A DNA stretch of 64,000 bases. Source: Mycobacterium asiaticum (lineage in GTDB: Bacteria > Actinomycetota > Actinomycetes > Mycobacteriales > Mycobacteriaceae). Both the position numbers and the translations under genes were made by a program. The notes beneath the pieces are model-generated. The model was not told the DNA's origin, made no database searches, and worked only from the letters and a program-made list of their open reading frames with translations. The DNA lies in the NCBI RefSeq assembly GCF_001673635.1, contig NZ_LZMH01000044.1:62001-126000 (forward strand), given 5' to 3'. This document shows, piece after piece, positions 1 through 10,445 of the stretch. The first letter of the stretch is position 1. Every line of letters starts with the position of its first letter.

Positions 1-199
1 AGAGGACAAAGTTGCCGTCGCGTTGCACCTCGGCGCGCACCACATCCTGACCGTCGGTCGAGGTGGCCCACAGCGGCTTACCGCGCGAAGCGAGCACCAG
101 GTTCCCGTCATCTTGCAGGGTGAGCGTGTAGGCCCCGTTGTTGGACACCAGCGACTCGCCGCGTACCAGCTTCTGACCTTCTTGGAGCGTGTCTGCCAT
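1..199 (-). CDS. Bulb-type mannose-binding lectin domain protein, 5' part (runs off the window)
   Basis: Only the first 66 codons lie in the window. The reading starts at the ATG complementary to 197-199, behind a good ribosome binding site (AGAGGG, about 6 bases upstream). The visible protein begins MADTLQEGQKLVRGESLVSN and then shows the B-lectin repeat signature: NGAYTLTLQDDGNLVL, a short spacer and LWATSTDG, followed by a second QRDGNFVL strand. Bulb lectins carry QxDxNxVxY-type motifs that bind mannose; here the first copy is QDDGNLVL, with the final Tyr replaced by Ala. No signal peptide precedes the domain, so the product may be cytoplasmic or exported by another route. Mycobacteria are known to carry such monocot-type lectins. 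The C-terminal domain is not visible. Confidence 0.8.
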   Translation of the reverse strand, partial: MADTLQEGQKLVRGESLVSNNGAYTLTLQDDGNLVLASRGKPLWATSTDGQDVVRAEVQRDGNFVL

Positions 200-315
200 G
201 ACTTTCCCTCTCGTTGCGTCGGTTTCGGTTCTGGTACTACCCCGCAGCGCGAGGCTACTAATCCTGCACTTACCGGAACAGACTTCGGCTCAGCGCAATT
301 ATGTTGTGGCGCTGG

Positions 316-903
316 CTATTTCCGGCCGCCCAGCAAACCACCGAGGATGTCGCCCAGGCCGCCGCCCTTGCCGCTCAGCACGTTGCCGAGGATGCCGCCG
401 AGCCCCTTGTCGTTGCCGCCGCCCAGGATGCTGCCGAGGATGTCGCCCAGTCCGCCGGAACCCTTCTGCGCGCCGGTTTCCTGCGTATTGCCCGAGCCGA
501 GTTGTTTTCCGATGTAAGCCAACACGATTGGCAGCACCACCGGTAGCAGCTTCTTGAGCAGGTCGCTGTTGCCCGCGCCGCCACCGGCCAGTGCCGATGC
601 GACCTCGTCGGTGTCTTTACCGCCGAACAGGGTCGAGACGGCCTGGTGTCCGTCATTCTCGTCTACCTGGTCCAGCGTCGGTCCGCCGCCGCCGGCGTCG
701 AGCAGGCCCCGGGCGGCGTGACCGCTGGCCGCGGATTCGATCCTGCTGGCATGCTCGGGGTCTTGGCTGCCGTGCTGCAACCCGCTGAGCAAGACGGGCA
801 CCAGCGTGTGCACCGCCTTGTCCACCTCACCTTGGTCCGCGCCTAACCGGGTTGCGAGCTCCGCGGTCGGAATCTGCTGGTAAAGATCGTCGAGATCGGC
901 CAT
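316..903 (-). CDS. DUF937 family protein
   Basis: 195 residues. The N-terminal two thirds (1-130) carry the DUF937 pattern: a helical start, MADLDDLYQQIPTAELA, then LGADQGEVDKAVHTLVPVLLSGL, and later DLLKKLLPVVLPIVLAYIGK. The last 50 residues are a glycine-rich low-complexity tail built on GGLGDILGSILGG-type repeats (GLGGILG, GGLGDILGG). The ATG at 903 has GGAG seven bases upstream. Function of the family is unknown, although YidB-type members of the fold occur widely. It lies between the lectin gene and the Rv2449c-like reductase, all on the minus strand, with gaps over 100 bases on both sides, so it is probably transcribed on its own. Confidence 0.75.
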   Translation of the reverse strand: MADLDDLYQQIPTAELATRLGADQGEVDKAVHTLVPVLLSGLQHGSQDPEHASRIESAASGHAARGLLDAGGGGPTLDQVDENDGHQAVSTLFGGKDTDEVASALAGGGAGNSDLLKKLLPVVLPIVLAYIGKQLGSGNTQETGAQKGSGGLGDILGSILGGGNDKGLGGILGNVLSGKGGGLGDILGGLLGGRK

Positions 904-1008
904 CGCTCTCCACCTTCGTCGCTAATTCGTAGGGGGTCGCATCTTCGACAGTAGACTCACGCCTCCCGGATGGGCACCCCTTGGCGCGGAGGGTTCCCAC
1001 CCGACACG

Positions 1009-2265
1009 TCATGTCAATCTCTCGGTCTGCAACGAGACTCCTGCCGCCGGGAGACGGTCCAGCAGCGCGTCGCCCATGGCCGCCGCGGGGGTCAGGACCC
1101 CGCGCAGGTCGGACAGCTTGTCGCGGTCTTTGGCCAACGCGAGGCCGCACTCGCCCAACAGCACCGATGTCGCCTTATAGCCAGGGTCGCCCCGCTGTTC
1201 CATCCGGGCCACGTAGCGTGCGCCCGAGGTGGTCGTGGTGTATGTCTCCACTTTGTAGAAGCCGCGCTCACGGGTCGCCTCGCTGGGGCCGCTGCCCGGT
1301 TTGGGAACGACCCGCTCCACCAATCCACTCGGAAGGCGGTGGAACAAGCGGCTGCCGACGGCGAACATCGCGTTGCCGAAGCCGGTCATGGCGGCCGACG
1401 CGACCGGCGCGAGCGGTGAGGAGCCGACGCTCATCGTTTCGGTGTAACGGAACTGGCGCCCGTAGGCCCAATCGAGTAAAGCGTTGCTGCGCCGAACGAT
1501 TCGGGTGTTGTAGGGCGCCATCAGGAAAGCCGCTGTCCACAGTCCGCTGAGTTCGGGGGCGAGCTGGCTGCCGCGCCGCAGCGGCAGGTCGGGCTGCTTG
1601 CCCACCTCGGGTTCCGCTCCGCGGTCGCTACTGAGGGTGTACGGGTCGGCCATCTGCCGGCGCGCCTCGGGGTCGCGGGATGCGGTGCGCAGCACCTCCA
1701 ATACCGAGGCGATGGTGCCACCGGACGCCCCGCCGCGCAACGAGCGGACCACGAAGTTGGTGTCGGCCAGTTCGCCCGCGCCGTCGTCGCGCGCGGCCTT
1801 GTACAGCGCATACACCGTCATGTCCGACGGAATCGAGTCGAAACCGCACGCGTGCACGATCCGGGCGCCCGTGTCGGCTGCCTGCTTGTGGAATTGGTCG
1901 ATGCTTTCCCGGACGAACATCGCCTCACCGGTCAGATCGGCGTAGTCGGTCCCCGCGGCGGCGCACGCGGCCACCAGCGGCAACCCGTAATGGGTGTAAG
2001 GCCCGACGGTGGTGATGACGACCCGGGTGCGGGCGGCCATCTCCTCGAGCGTGGCCTGGGATGAGGCGTCGGCGGTCACCAATTGCCAGGATTGGGCGGA
2101 CGGTCCGAGCGAGCTGCGGACCGCCTCCAACCGCTCGGTCGATCTGCCCGCCAGTGCGATCTTCGCGTCTTGGCCGGCGCGGGAGAGGTAGTCGGCGGTC
2201 AGCTTCCCTACGAACCCGGTGGCTCCGTACACGATGATGTCGAATTCACGTGGCGTATCGGTCAC
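1009..2265 (-). CDS. Saccharopine dehydrogenase-like / trans-acting enoyl reductase family protein (Rv2449c-like)
   Basis: 418 residues from a GTG start. The N-terminus has a Rossmann nucleotide-binding motif, YGATGFVGKLTADYL (about residues 12-26), followed by LAGRS. Mid-protein motifs of the family are VGPYTHYGLPLV, ADLTGE and HACGFDSIPSD. The layout matches mycobacterial proteins annotated as saccharopine dehydrogenase-like, the family that includes the trans-acting enoyl reductase Rv2953 of phenolic glycolipid and DIM synthesis. No PKS or lipid genes flank it here, so a role in lysine metabolism or in a specific lipid cannot be argued from context. It follows rpfE on the minus strand, separated from it by a strong terminator. 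Confidence 0.8.
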   Translation of the reverse strand: MTDTPREFDIIVYGATGFVGKLTADYLSRAGQDAKIALAGRSTERLEAVRSSLGPSAQSWQLVTADASSQATLEEMAARTRVVITTVGPYTHYGLPLVAACAAAGTDYADLTGEAMFVRESIDQFHKQAADTGARIVHACGFDSIPSDMTVYALYKAARDDGAGELADTNFVVRSLRGGASGGTIASVLEVLRTASRDPEARRQMADPYTLSSDRGAEPEVGKQPDLPLRRGSQLAPELSGLWTAAFLMAPYNTRIVRRSNALLDWAYGRQFRYTETMSVGSSPLAPVASAAMTGFGNAMFAVGSRLFHRLPSGLVERVVPKPGSGPSEATRERGFYKVETYTTTTSGARYVARMEQRGDPGYKATSVLLGECGLALAKDRDKLSDLRGVLTPAAAMGDALLDRLPAAGVSLQTERLT

Positions 2266-2291
2266 CGGTTCGACGCTACTACGGGCAGAAA

Positions 2292-2327
2292 CGACGAAGT
2301 GCCGGGCTGGTAGCCCGGCACTTGTCG
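2292..2327 (-). terminator. Intrinsic terminator of rpfE
   Basis: A near-perfect inverted repeat sits 20 bases after the rpfE stop codon. Arms AAGTGCCGGGCT and AGCCCGGCACTT (12 bp) surround a GGT loop at 2309-2311, and four more pairs form beyond a one-base bulge. Read on the minus strand it is followed by CGTCGTTTCTG, a weak T-rich tail. It separates rpfE from the downstream reductase gene. Confidence 0.75.
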
Positions 2328-2346
2328 CTATTCGTTTATCGGCTGA

Positions 2347-3539
<1,193 letters not shown>

Positions 3540-4145
3540 TCAGCGCCCGGACCGCACCGGCGTTCTCAAATCGGCCTCGGTGTTCACGTTGGTCAAAGCA
3601 TCGGATTCCGGCATGACAATCTGCTGGGAGTCCGAGGCATCGATCAAAGCGCTCATCCGGCGCGCCCCGCCGGCGACCAGCGCGTCGATCCGGTCGGCCA
3701 GGTCCGTGCGGTACACCGCGGCCAGATAATGACTACGGCCGTCCCACGGCATCACGATTTCGGCGTTGGTCTCGACCGCCAGGCGGGCCAGCTCGTCGAT
3801 CAAATCGGTTGTCAGCGAAGGCATGTCGACCGCCGAGACGAATGCGAGCTTTGCCCCCGCGGCCGCGGCCTCGCGCAGACCGCGCCCAGTCGCCGGCAGC
3901 GGGCCGAGTCCACGCATTTCGTCGCGCAGGATGGGAACCGGCAGCGCCGGCAACGGTTGGCCCGGCGCCGCCATCACATACACCGGCGAACAACGTTGAG
4001 CCACAACGCTTACCACATGCTCGACCAGTGTGGTACTGCCACCCGGCACCGCCAGGGTCGCTTTGTCACGGCCCATGCGCCGCGATTCGCCGCCGGCAAG
4101 GACGACACCGGCCAGTGAAATCTCCTCGGGCACCTGTGTTGTCAC
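3540..4145 (-). CDS. mobA: Molybdenum cofactor guanylyltransferase MobA
   Basis: 201 residues from GTG at 4143-4145, the length of M. tuberculosis MobA (Rv2453c). The enzyme attaches GMP from GTP to molybdopterin to give the guanine dinucleotide form of the cofactor. The signature nucleotide-binding loop [16 protein letters not shown] is at about residues 15-30, followed by [10 protein letters not shown] and the metal-site region [10 protein letters not shown] longer in-frame reading up to 4382 exists, but it only runs antisense-like through korB and has no homology, so the GTG was chosen. The start codon lies one base after the korB stop, suggesting transcription with korAB. Confidence 0.92.
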   Translation of the reverse strand: MTTQVPEEISLAGVVLAGGESRRMGRDKATLAVPGGSTTLVEHVVSVVAQRCSPVYVMAAPGQPLPALPVPILRDEMRGLGPLPATGRGLREAAAAGAKLAFVSAVDMPSLTTDLIDELARLAVETNAEIVMPWDGRSHYLAAVYRTDLADRIDALVAGGARRMSALIDASDSQQIVMPESDALTNVNTEADLRTPVRSGR

Positions 4146-4146
4146 C

Positions 4147-5235
4147 TCAGTCCACGGTCCAGGTGTCGCGACCGCGCAGCAGCGATTGCAGCGCGGCTTG
4201 GTCGGATGCGGTCGCAGTTCTGGCCGTGGTGACCTGCGAACGGGCCGCGTCGTCGTAAGTGGGCCGGCTGATGTCGCGGAAGATACCCAAAACTGTGTGG
4301 TCGAGATTCTGATCCGATAGCCGCGACAGCGCGAAGGCATAGGCCGAGTCGTCGGAATGCGCGTCGTGGACCACGATTTCATCCACGGCGACGTCGGCCG
4401 TCTTGGCCACTTCCAGGCTGAAGCCTGACTTCACCACGCAGAACTCACCATTGGCGCCGAACACAATCGGCTCACCGTGCCGGACCTTGATCACCCGCTC
4501 CTCGGCGCCCTCCTTGCGCAGCACGTCGAACGAGCCGTCGTTGAAGATCGGGCAGTCCTGCATGATCTCGACCAGGGCGGCGCCGCGATGTTGGGCCGCG
4601 GCGCGCAGTACCTCGGACAGACCGGCGCGGTCGGAGTCCAGCGCCCGGCCGACGAACGTCGCTTCCGCGCCCAGCGCCAGGGACACCGGGTTGAACGGGT
4701 GGTCCAGCGAACCCATCGGGGTCGACTTGGTGATCTTGCCGACCTCGGATGTGGGCGAGTACTGACCCTTGGTCAGCCCGTAGATCCTGTTGTTGAACAG
4801 CAGCACCGTGATGTTGACGTTGCGGCGCAGCGCATGGATGAGGTGGTTGCCGCCGATGGACAGCGCGTCCCCGTCACCGGTGACCACCCAGACCGACAGG
4901 TCTTCACGCGCCAGCGCCAGACCGGTGGCGATGGCCGGAGCCCGGCCGTGGATCGAGTGGAACCCGTAGGTCTCCAGGTAGTACGGGAACCGGCTGGAGC
5001 AGCCGATGCCACTGATGAACACGATGTTCTCGCGACGCAGCCCGAGCTCGGGCAGGAAGTTGCGGATCGTGTTGAGGATGACGTAGTCACCGCAACCCGG
5101 GCACCAACGGACTTCTTGGTCGCTGGTGAAGTCCTTGCCCTTCTGCGGCTGGTCTTCACCGGAGAGCCGGGGCACCCCGTCGTTCTTGCTCGGCTTGGGG
5201 GTGACGCCCAGGTCGGCCCCAATCAGGTTGGTCAT
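4147..5235 (-). CDS. korB: 2-oxoglutarate:ferredoxin oxidoreductase beta subunit KorB
   Basis: 362 residues. KorB carries the thiamine diphosphate site of the CoA-dependent 2-oxoglutarate ferredoxin oxidoreductase, an anaplerotic, NAD-independent route from 2-oxoglutarate to succinyl-CoA in mycobacteria. Visible features are the cysteine motif WCPGCGDY (about 44-51), [11 protein letters not shown], and the ThDP/Mg motif [14 protein letters not shown] followed by [16 protein letters not shown]. The start ATG (5233-5235) overlaps the korA stop as ATGA, so translation is coupled to korA. An in-frame extension upstream to 5598 lies inside korA and was rejected. Confidence 0.95.
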   Translation of the reverse strand: MTNLIGADLGVTPKPSKNDGVPRLSGEDQPQKGKDFTSDQEVRWCPGCGDYVILNTIRNFLPELGLRRENIVFISGIGCSSRFPYYLETYGFHSIHGRAPAIATGLALAREDLSVWVVTGDGDALSIGGNHLIHALRRNVNITVLLFNNRIYGLTKGQYSPTSEVGKITKSTPMGSLDHPFNPVSLALGAEATFVGRALDSDRAGLSEVLRAAAQHRGAALVEIMQDCPIFNDGSFDVLRKEGAEERVIKVRHGEPIVFGANGEFCVVKSGFSLEVAKTADVAVDEIVVHDAHSDDSAYAFALSRLSDQNLDHTVLGIFRDISRPTYDDAARSQVTTARTATASDQAALQSLLRGRDTWTVD

Positions 5236-7193
5236 AGTGCGGCTCCCGCTCCAACCGTGGCCGCCGACAACCGGGCGACCATGGTTTTGTCTTGCTCGAT
5301 GTCTGCCAACGTCCCGCCCAACGCGGCGCGGATGACGCGGCCCACTTCGTCGGCCAGGAAAGACAGGCCGTGCACCTTGCTCACCGACTGCACGTTCACC
5401 AGATATTTCGCGCGCAACAGCATCGCGAGCTGGCCGAGGTTCATCTCCGGACACACCACCTGCGGGTAGCGACGCAACACATCGCCCAGGTTGGCCGGGA
5501 ACGGGTTGAGGTGGCGCAGGTGGGCATGGGCGACCTTGATGCCCTTGCGCCGCGCCCGTCGGCAGGCTTCGCCGATGGGGCCGTAGGAACTGCCCCACCC
5601 GATCAGCAGCAACTCCGCGTCGCCGGTCGGGTCGTCCACCTCGAGATCGGGGACGCTGATGCCGTCGATCTTGGCTTGCCGGATCCGGACCATCAGGTCG
5701 TGGTTGACGGGCTCGTACGAGATGTCGCCGGAACCGTTGGCCGCTTCCAGGCCGCCGATGCGGTGTTCCAGGCCGGGGGTGCCCGGCACGGCGAACTGAC
5801 GGGCAAGCGTCTCGGGGTTACGCGCGTAGGGCTGGAAGGGTTCGTCCGGCTTGGCGAAGACGTGCTTGATGGGCTGGAGCGAGCTGACGTCCGGGATACG
5901 CCACGGCTCAGACCCGTTGGCGATGGCGCCGTCGGACAGCACGATCACCGGGGTGTGGTACGACACGGCGATGCGGACGGCCTCGATCGCGGTCTCGAAG
6001 CAGTCGGAGGGCGACCGCGGCGCCACCACCGCCACCGGCGACTCGCCGTTGCGGCCGAACAGGGCTTGCAGCAGGTCGGCCTGCTCGGTCTTGGTGGGCA
6101 GCCCGGTGGACGGTCCGCCGCGCTGGACGTCGATCACGATCAGCGGCAGCTCGGTCATCACACTGAGCCCGAGCGCCTCGGACTTGAGCGAGATACCCGG
6201 TCCCGAGGTGCTGGTGACACCCAGCGCGCCGCCGTAGGAGGCGCCGATCGCGGCGCAGATACCGCCGATCTCGTCCTCGGCCTGGAAGGTGATGACGTTG
6301 AAATTCTTGTGCTTGGACAACTCGTGCAGGATGTCCGACGCCGGGGTGATCGGGTAACTGCCGAGAACCACCTGCTTGTCGGCCAGCTGGCCCGCCGCGA
6401 CGATGCCGTAGGCCAAGGCGGTGTTGCCCGAGATCTGCCGGTATTCGCCGGCCGGCAGCGAGGCCTTCGACACCTCGTAGGTGGTACCGAACGCTTCGGT
6501 GGTTTCGCCGTAGTTCCAGCCCGCCTTCAAGGCCAGCACGTTGGCCTCAGCGACGTCGGGCTTACGAACGAACTTTTCCCGGATGAAATTCTCACTGGTC
6601 TGGATCGGACGCGAATACATCCACGACAGCAATCCCAGCGCGAACATGTTCTTGGCGCGCTGGCCGTCCTTCTTGGTGGCGCCGATCGCTTCGACCGCGC
6701 CGAGGGTCAGGGTTGTCATCGGTACCGCGTGGACGACGTATTCCTCGAGCTCGTCGGTTTCCAGCGGGTTGGTGACGTAACCGACCTTGGTCAGATTGCG
6801 CTTGGTGAATTCGTCGGAGTTGGCGATCACCATGCCGCCGCGCGGCAAATCACCGATATTGGCTTTGAGCGCGGCGGGGTTCATCGCGACCAGCACGTCG
6901 GGCCGGTCGCCTGCCGTCAGAATGTCGTAGTCGGCGATCTGAATCTGGAATGACGAGACGCCTGGCAAAGTTCCTGCGGGAGCGCGGATTTCGGCGGGGT
7001 AATTGGGTTGGGTGGCGAGGTCGTTTCCGAAAAGGGCCGCCTCAGAGGTGAATCGGTCACCGGTCAGCTGCATGCCATCGCCGGAGTCTCCCGCGAAGCG
7101 GATAACGACGTTCTCCAGGCGCTGCCGACCGGACCCGTTACGAGACTCTGCCCCGGCGCCATTGCCGTTCAGATCCACGTCTCCGCCTTCCAT
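5232..7193 (-). CDS. korA: 2-oxoglutarate:ferredoxin oxidoreductase alpha subunit KorA
   Basis: 653 residues, equal to M. tuberculosis KorA (Rv2455c). The gamma domain is fused at the N-terminus (about 25-200; VIRFAGDSGDGMQLTGDRF, then GTLPGVSSFQIQIADYDI) and is followed by the alpha domain (about 230-620; LGSYPITPASDILHELSKH, QAEDEIGGICAAIGASYGGA, TSTSGPGISLKSEALGLS). It pairs with KorB in the 2-oxoglutarate oxidoreductase. The ATG at 7193 gives the full family length. The GTG five codons in is a rival start because GGAGGG lies seven bases before it. The H37Rv transporter gene Rv2456c, normally upstream, is absent; 260 non-coding bases separate korA from the clpX stop. Confidence 0.95.
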   Translation of the reverse strand: MEGGDVDLNGNGAGAESRNGSGRQRLENVVIRFAGDSGDGMQLTGDRFTSEAALFGNDLATQPNYPAEIRAPAGTLPGVSSFQIQIADYDILTAGDRPDVLVAMNPAALKANIGDLPRGGMVIANSDEFTKRNLTKVGYVTNPLETDELEEYVVHAVPMTTLTLGAVEAIGATKKDGQRAKNMFALGLLSWMYSRPIQTSENFIREKFVRKPDVAEANVLALKAGWNYGETTEAFGTTYEVSKASLPAGEYRQISGNTALAYGIVAAGQLADKQVVLGSYPITPASDILHELSKHKNFNVITFQAEDEIGGICAAIGASYGGALGVTSTSGPGISLKSEALGLSVMTELPLIVIDVQRGGPSTGLPTKTEQADLLQALFGRNGESPVAVVAPRSPSDCFETAIEAVRIAVSYHTPVIVLSDGAIANGSEPWRIPDVSSLQPIKHVFAKPDEPFQPYARNPETLARQFAVPGTPGLEHRIGGLEAANGSGDISYEPVNHDLMVRIRQAKIDGISVPDLEVDDPTGDAELLLIGWGSSYGPIGEACRRARRKGIKVAHAHLRHLNPFPANLGDVLRRYPQVVCPEMNLGQLAMLLRAKYLVNVQSVSKVHGLSFLADEVGRVIRAALGGTLADIEQDKTMVARLSAATVGAGAAL

Positions 7194-7411
7194 CTAGTGT
7201 CCGGACAGGCACTCCACTGGTTCCCAAGATTACGCGCGCCGGAGTGCCTTCTTCCGCTCTCACGTTTCATGTCACTGGCGGTACCAATTATGACACTTTT
7301 CTTAGGTTGTATAGCCGCTCTCAACGCGGTGTTACCAGCGAGTACGCAAGCAAAAGCCGTAGTCAGCGCGGGGTCGTCGACGGCGAAACGCCAAACTGTG
7401 GTATTCGTCAC

Positions 7412-7436
7412 TCTGGCGTGGCAAACACACGCCAGA
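7412..7436 (-). terminator. Hairpin terminator after clpX
   Basis: A perfect 9-bp inverted repeat, TCTGGCGTG (7412-7420) and CACGCCAGA (7428-7436), with a 7-base loop, lies 17 bases beyond the clpX stop codon. No T-run follows on the minus strand, which is common for mycobacterial terminators. Confidence 0.55.
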
Positions 7437-7453
7437 CGCGGGAAAACGAGCGG

Positions 7454-8734
7454 TTAGGCGCTCTTGTCGCGCCGCTCCGAACGAGACGGCTTGCGGGGCA
7501 CGATCGTCGGCAGCACATTGTCCTGCACGGTCTCCTTGGTGACGACCACCTTGGCAACGTCGTCGCGGCTCGGGATGTCATACATCACCGGCAGCAGTAC
7601 TTCTTCCATGATCGCGCGCAGACCCCGCGCGCCGGTGCCGCGGTGGATCGCCTGGTCGGCGATCGCCTCGAGCGCCTCGTCGCTGAACTCCAGTTCCACG
7701 CCGTCCATCTCGAACAGGCGGGTGTATTGCTTCACCAGAGCGTTTTTGGGCTCCGAGAGGATCTTGACCAACGACTCCTTGTCCAGGTTCGTGACCGAGG
7801 CGACCACCGGTAGGCGGCCGATGAACTCGGGGATCAGGCCGAACTTGATCAGGTCCTCGGGCATCACTTCGGCGAAGTGGTCGGTGGTGTCGATCTCGGC
7901 CTTCGAGCGCACCTCGGCACCGAAGCCCAGGCCACGCTTGCCGACCCGCTCGTAAATGATCTTCTCCAGCCCAGCGAACGCACCCGCGACGATGAACAGC
8001 ACGTTGGTGGTGTCGATCTGGATGAATTCCTGATGCGGGTGCTTGCGTCCGCCCTGCGGCGGAACCGACGCCTGGGTGCCTTCCAAGATCTTCAGCAGCG
8101 CCTGCTGAACGCCCTCGCCGGACACATCCCGGGTGATGGACGGGTTTTCGCTCTTGCGGGCGATCTTGTCCACCTCATCGATGTAGATGATGCCGGTCTC
8201 GGCGCGCTTGACGTCGTAGTCGGCCGCCTGGATGAGCTTGAGCAAAATGTTCTCGACGTCTTCACCGACATAGCCGGCTTCGGTCAGCGCGGTGGCGTCG
8301 GCAATGGCGAACGGCACGTTGAGCATCTTGGCCAGCGTCTGGGCCAGGTACGTCTTGCCGCAGCCGGTCGGGCCGAGCATCAGGATGTTGGACTTGGTGA
8401 GCTCGACGGGTTCGTAGCGCGAGTCACGGCCCTTTTCGCCGGCCTGAATTCGCTTGTAGTGGTTGTAGACGGCGACCGCGAGCGTGCGCTTGGCGGTGTC
8501 CTGTCCGATTACGTAGCCCTCGAGGAAGTCACGAATCTCGATCGGCTTGGGCAGTTCGTCAAGCTTGACGTCGTCGGCGTCGGCCAGTTCCTCTTCGATG
8601 ATCTCGTTGCAGAGGTCGATGCACTCGTCGCAGATGTACACGCCCGGGCCAGCAATGAGCTTCTTGACTTGCTTCTGGCTCTTGCCGCAGAACGAGCACT
8701 TCAGCAGGTCACCGCCGTCTCCGATGCGTGCCAT
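7454..8734 (-). CDS. clpX: ATP-dependent Clp protease ATP-binding subunit ClpX
   Basis: 426 residues. ClpX is the AAA+ unfoldase that recognises tagged or native substrates and threads them into the ClpP1P2 peptidase. The N-terminal zinc-binding domain shows C13-x2-C16 and C35-x2-C38. The AAA+ module has Walker A GPTGCGKT (121-128), Walker [10 protein letters not shown] (about 190), the pore-region [19 protein letters not shown] and the sensor/IGF-loop area [17 protein letters not shown], ending in the ClpB-D2-like small domain. Length and order match M. tuberculosis ClpX. It is separated from clpP1P2 by about 380 bases rather than by the two extra genes found in H37Rv, and has its own terminator. 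Confidence 0.97.
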   Translation of the reverse strand: MARIGDGGDLLKCSFCGKSQKQVKKLIAGPGVYICDECIDLCNEIIEEELADADDVKLDELPKPIEIRDFLEGYVIGQDTAKRTLAVAVYNHYKRIQAGEKGRDSRYEPVELTKSNILMLGPTGCGKTYLAQTLAKMLNVPFAIADATALTEAGYVGEDVENILLKLIQAADYDVKRAETGIIYIDEVDKIARKSENPSITRDVSGEGVQQALLKILEGTQASVPPQGGRKHPHQEFIQIDTTNVLFIVAGAFAGLEKIIYERVGKRGLGFGAEVRSKAEIDTTDHFAEVMPEDLIKFGLIPEFIGRLPVVASVTNLDKESLVKILSEPKNALVKQYTRLFEMDGVELEFSDEALEAIADQAIHRGTGARGLRAIMEEVLLPVMYDIPSRDDVAKVVVTKETVQDNVLPTIVPRKPSRSERRDKSA

Positions 8735-9024
8735 GATGCCTCAGGGCCTACTTCCTGTGTCGCCGTAACGTCTTGGTTGCCGGTTGGTATCTCACGACGC
8801 TACCCGTTAGTTCCGGCCTGCCGCGACCGTTAATGCCGAATAGCTTGCTTGGTATTCAACTGATTATTCGCGCTTATGGTGTGCATGAAACATATAGCCC
8901 GAGAGCCTCCGCCACTCGTTGAGACGCGCAATACGTGTCCCTGGCGTGTCGCGGTCGTTACGCCACCGAGGCTGTGGTCAGCCGCTGGGCGAGCCCTCCG
9001 GCCACAACCCTACCGCGACGCTGA
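8735..9024. other. Intergenic stretch between clpX and the clpP2 hairpin
   Basis: No supported gene here. The open frames on the plus strand lack ribosome binding sites and recognisable family features. The part next to clpX (8735-8850) should hold the clpX promoter and a ribosome binding site (AGGAAG before the ATG). In H37Rv this position carries mmuM and Rv2459, which are absent. Confidence 0.6.
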
Positions 9025-9090
9025 CCCGCGAGCAGACGCAAAAGCACCCGATTTCGTTGAAATCCGGGTGCTTTTGCGTCTGCTCGCGGG
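9025..9090 (-). terminator. Very long perfect hairpin downstream of clpP2
   Basis: Two perfectly complementary 26-base arms (9025-9050 and 9065-9090) are followed inward by five more pairs (ATTTC/GAAAT) around a GTT loop, with a single bulged C at 9064. The total stem is 31 pairs. It begins 27 bases after the clpP2 stop and has no T-tract on either side. It probably ends clpP1P2 transcription or protects the 3' end, but its length far exceeds a normal terminator. Confidence 0.65.
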
Positions 9091-9116
9091 GAAAGGTGAC
9101 ACCCAGCTCGCTGGGC

Positions 9117-9761
9117 TCAGGCGTTCTGCGCCGAAAGCTTCCGGTATTCCAGAACCGTGTCGATGATCCCGTAGTCCTTGGCCTCTTCGGCGGTCAGGAT
9201 CTTGTCGCGGTCGGTGTCTTTACGGATCACCGACGCGTCCTTCCCGGTGTGCCGGGCCAGCGTGGTTTCCATCAGGGTGCGCATCCGCTCGATCTCGGCG
9301 GCCTGGATCTCCAGATCAGAGAACTGACCCTGGATCACGCCGGACAGCGACGGCTGGTGAATCAGCACGCGCGCGTTCGGCAGCGCCATCCGCTTACCCG
9401 GGGTACCGGCGGCCAGCAGCACCGCGGCGGCCGACGCGGCCTGACCCAGGCACACGGTCTGAATGTCGGCGCGCACGTACTGCATGGTGTCGTAGATGGC
9501 CATCAGCGAGGTGAAGCCGCCACCCGGCGAGTTGATGTACATGGTGATGTCGCGGTCGGGATCCAACGACTCGAGCACCAGCAGCTGCGCCATGATGTCG
9601 TTCGCCGACGCGTCGTCGACCTGCACGCCGAGGAAGATGATGCGTTCCTCGAACAGCTTGTTGTACGGGTTGGATTCCTTGACGCCGAAGCTCGAGTGCT
9701 CGATGAACGACGGCAGGATGTACCGCGCCTGGGGTTGGATCCGGGGGTCCTGAAGGTTCAC
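9117..9761 (-). CDS. clpP2: ATP-dependent Clp protease proteolytic subunit ClpP2
   Basis: 214 residues, start GTG at 9759-9761 overlapping the clpP1 stop as GTGA. ClpP2 forms one of the two heptameric rings of the mixed ClpP1P2 protease, essential in mycobacteria, and is the ring that docks ClpX/ClpC1. The Ser-His-Asp triad is visible: S110 in GQAASAAAV, His in LIHQPSLSG (about 135) and Asp in [11 protein letters not shown] (about 186). The glycine-rich handle [15 protein letters not shown] is intact. Tight coupling to clpP1 suits the required equal stoichiometry. Confidence 0.97.
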   Translation of the reverse strand: MNLQDPRIQPQARYILPSFIEHSSFGVKESNPYNKLFEERIIFLGVQVDDASANDIMAQLLVLESLDPDRDITMYINSPGGGFTSLMAIYDTMQYVRADIQTVCLGQAASAAAVLLAAGTPGKRMALPNARVLIHQPSLSGVIQGQFSDLEIQAAEIERMRTLMETTLARHTGKDASVIRKDTDRDKILTAEEAKDYGIIDTVLEYRKLSAQNA

Positions 9762-10357
9762 TGGGCTTCTCCATTACTGATGTGGGCGGCGCGGGTGATG
9801 ATGTGGTCGACGAAGCCGTATTCGAGAGCTTCCTGCGCGGTGAACCAGCGGTCGCGGTCGGAATCCGCTTCGATGCGCTCGATCGGCTGGCCGGTGAACT
9901 CGGCGTTGAGCCGGAACATTTCCTTCTTGATGACGGCGAACTGTTCGGCCTGGATCGCGATGTCGGCCGCGCTACCGGTCACCCCGCCCAACGGCTGGTG
10001 CATCAGGATGCGGGCGTGCGGCAGCGCGTAACGCTTGCCCTTGGTGCCGGCCGCCAGCAGGAACTCCCCCATCGAGGCGGCCATGCCCATGGCATAGGTG
10101 GCGACGTCGCACGGCGCCAGCACCATGGTGTCGTAGATCGCCATTCCGGCGCTGATCGAGCCGCCGGGCGAATTGATGTACAGCGAGATGTCCTTGTCGG
10201 CGTCCTCGGCCGCAAGCAGCAGAATCTGCGCGCACAACCGGTTGGCGACTTCGTCGTTCACCTCCGAACCCAGGAAGATGATGCGCTCGGACAGCAAGCG
10301 CTCATAGACGGAGTCCGTGAGGTTGAGACCCAACGAGTTCGAACGCATGTCAGTCAC
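9758..10357 (-). CDS. clpP1: ATP-dependent Clp protease proteolytic subunit ClpP1
   Basis: 199 residues from GTG at 10355-10357; the product begins [13 protein letters not shown], matching the mycobacterial ClpP1 N-terminus. A longer in-frame reading to 10429 would add 24 unrelated residues and was rejected. AGCAGG lies about 10 bases before this GTG. The triad is S95 in GMAASMGEF, His in LMHQPLGG (about 120) and Asp in [10 protein letters not shown] (about 169). ClpP1 forms the second ring of the ClpP1P2 peptidase. It is followed by the coupled clpP2, and the gap to tig carries a ClgR-like palindrome. Confidence 0.96.
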   Translation of the reverse strand: MTDMRSNSLGLNLTDSVYERLLSERIIFLGSEVNDEVANRLCAQILLLAAEDADKDISLYINSPGGSISAGMAIYDTMVLAPCDVATYAMGMAASMGEFLLAAGTKGKRYALPHARILMHQPLGGVTGSAADIAIQAEQFAVIKKEMFRLNAEFTGQPIERIEADSDRDRWFTAQEALEYGFVDHIITRAAHISNGEAQ

Positions 10358-10445
10358 GACTGAATTACCTGCTTTCTCGTATTGCGTGTTGCACCTGACA
10401 CTAACGAACCGGGCCCACCCTTTGACCACCTGAGAAGGGCTCGTT

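Noticed and set aside
4146..4382. Upstream extension of mobA
   Set aside because: Lies within korB; the GTG at 4145 gives the exact family length.
4477..6953. Long plus-strand frames opposite korB and korA
   Set aside because: Antisense shadows of clear korA/korB with no domains.
8876..9166. Plus-strand frame across the clpP2 hairpin
   Set aside because: It runs through the hairpin and into the end of clpP2 antisense; no start signal or homology.
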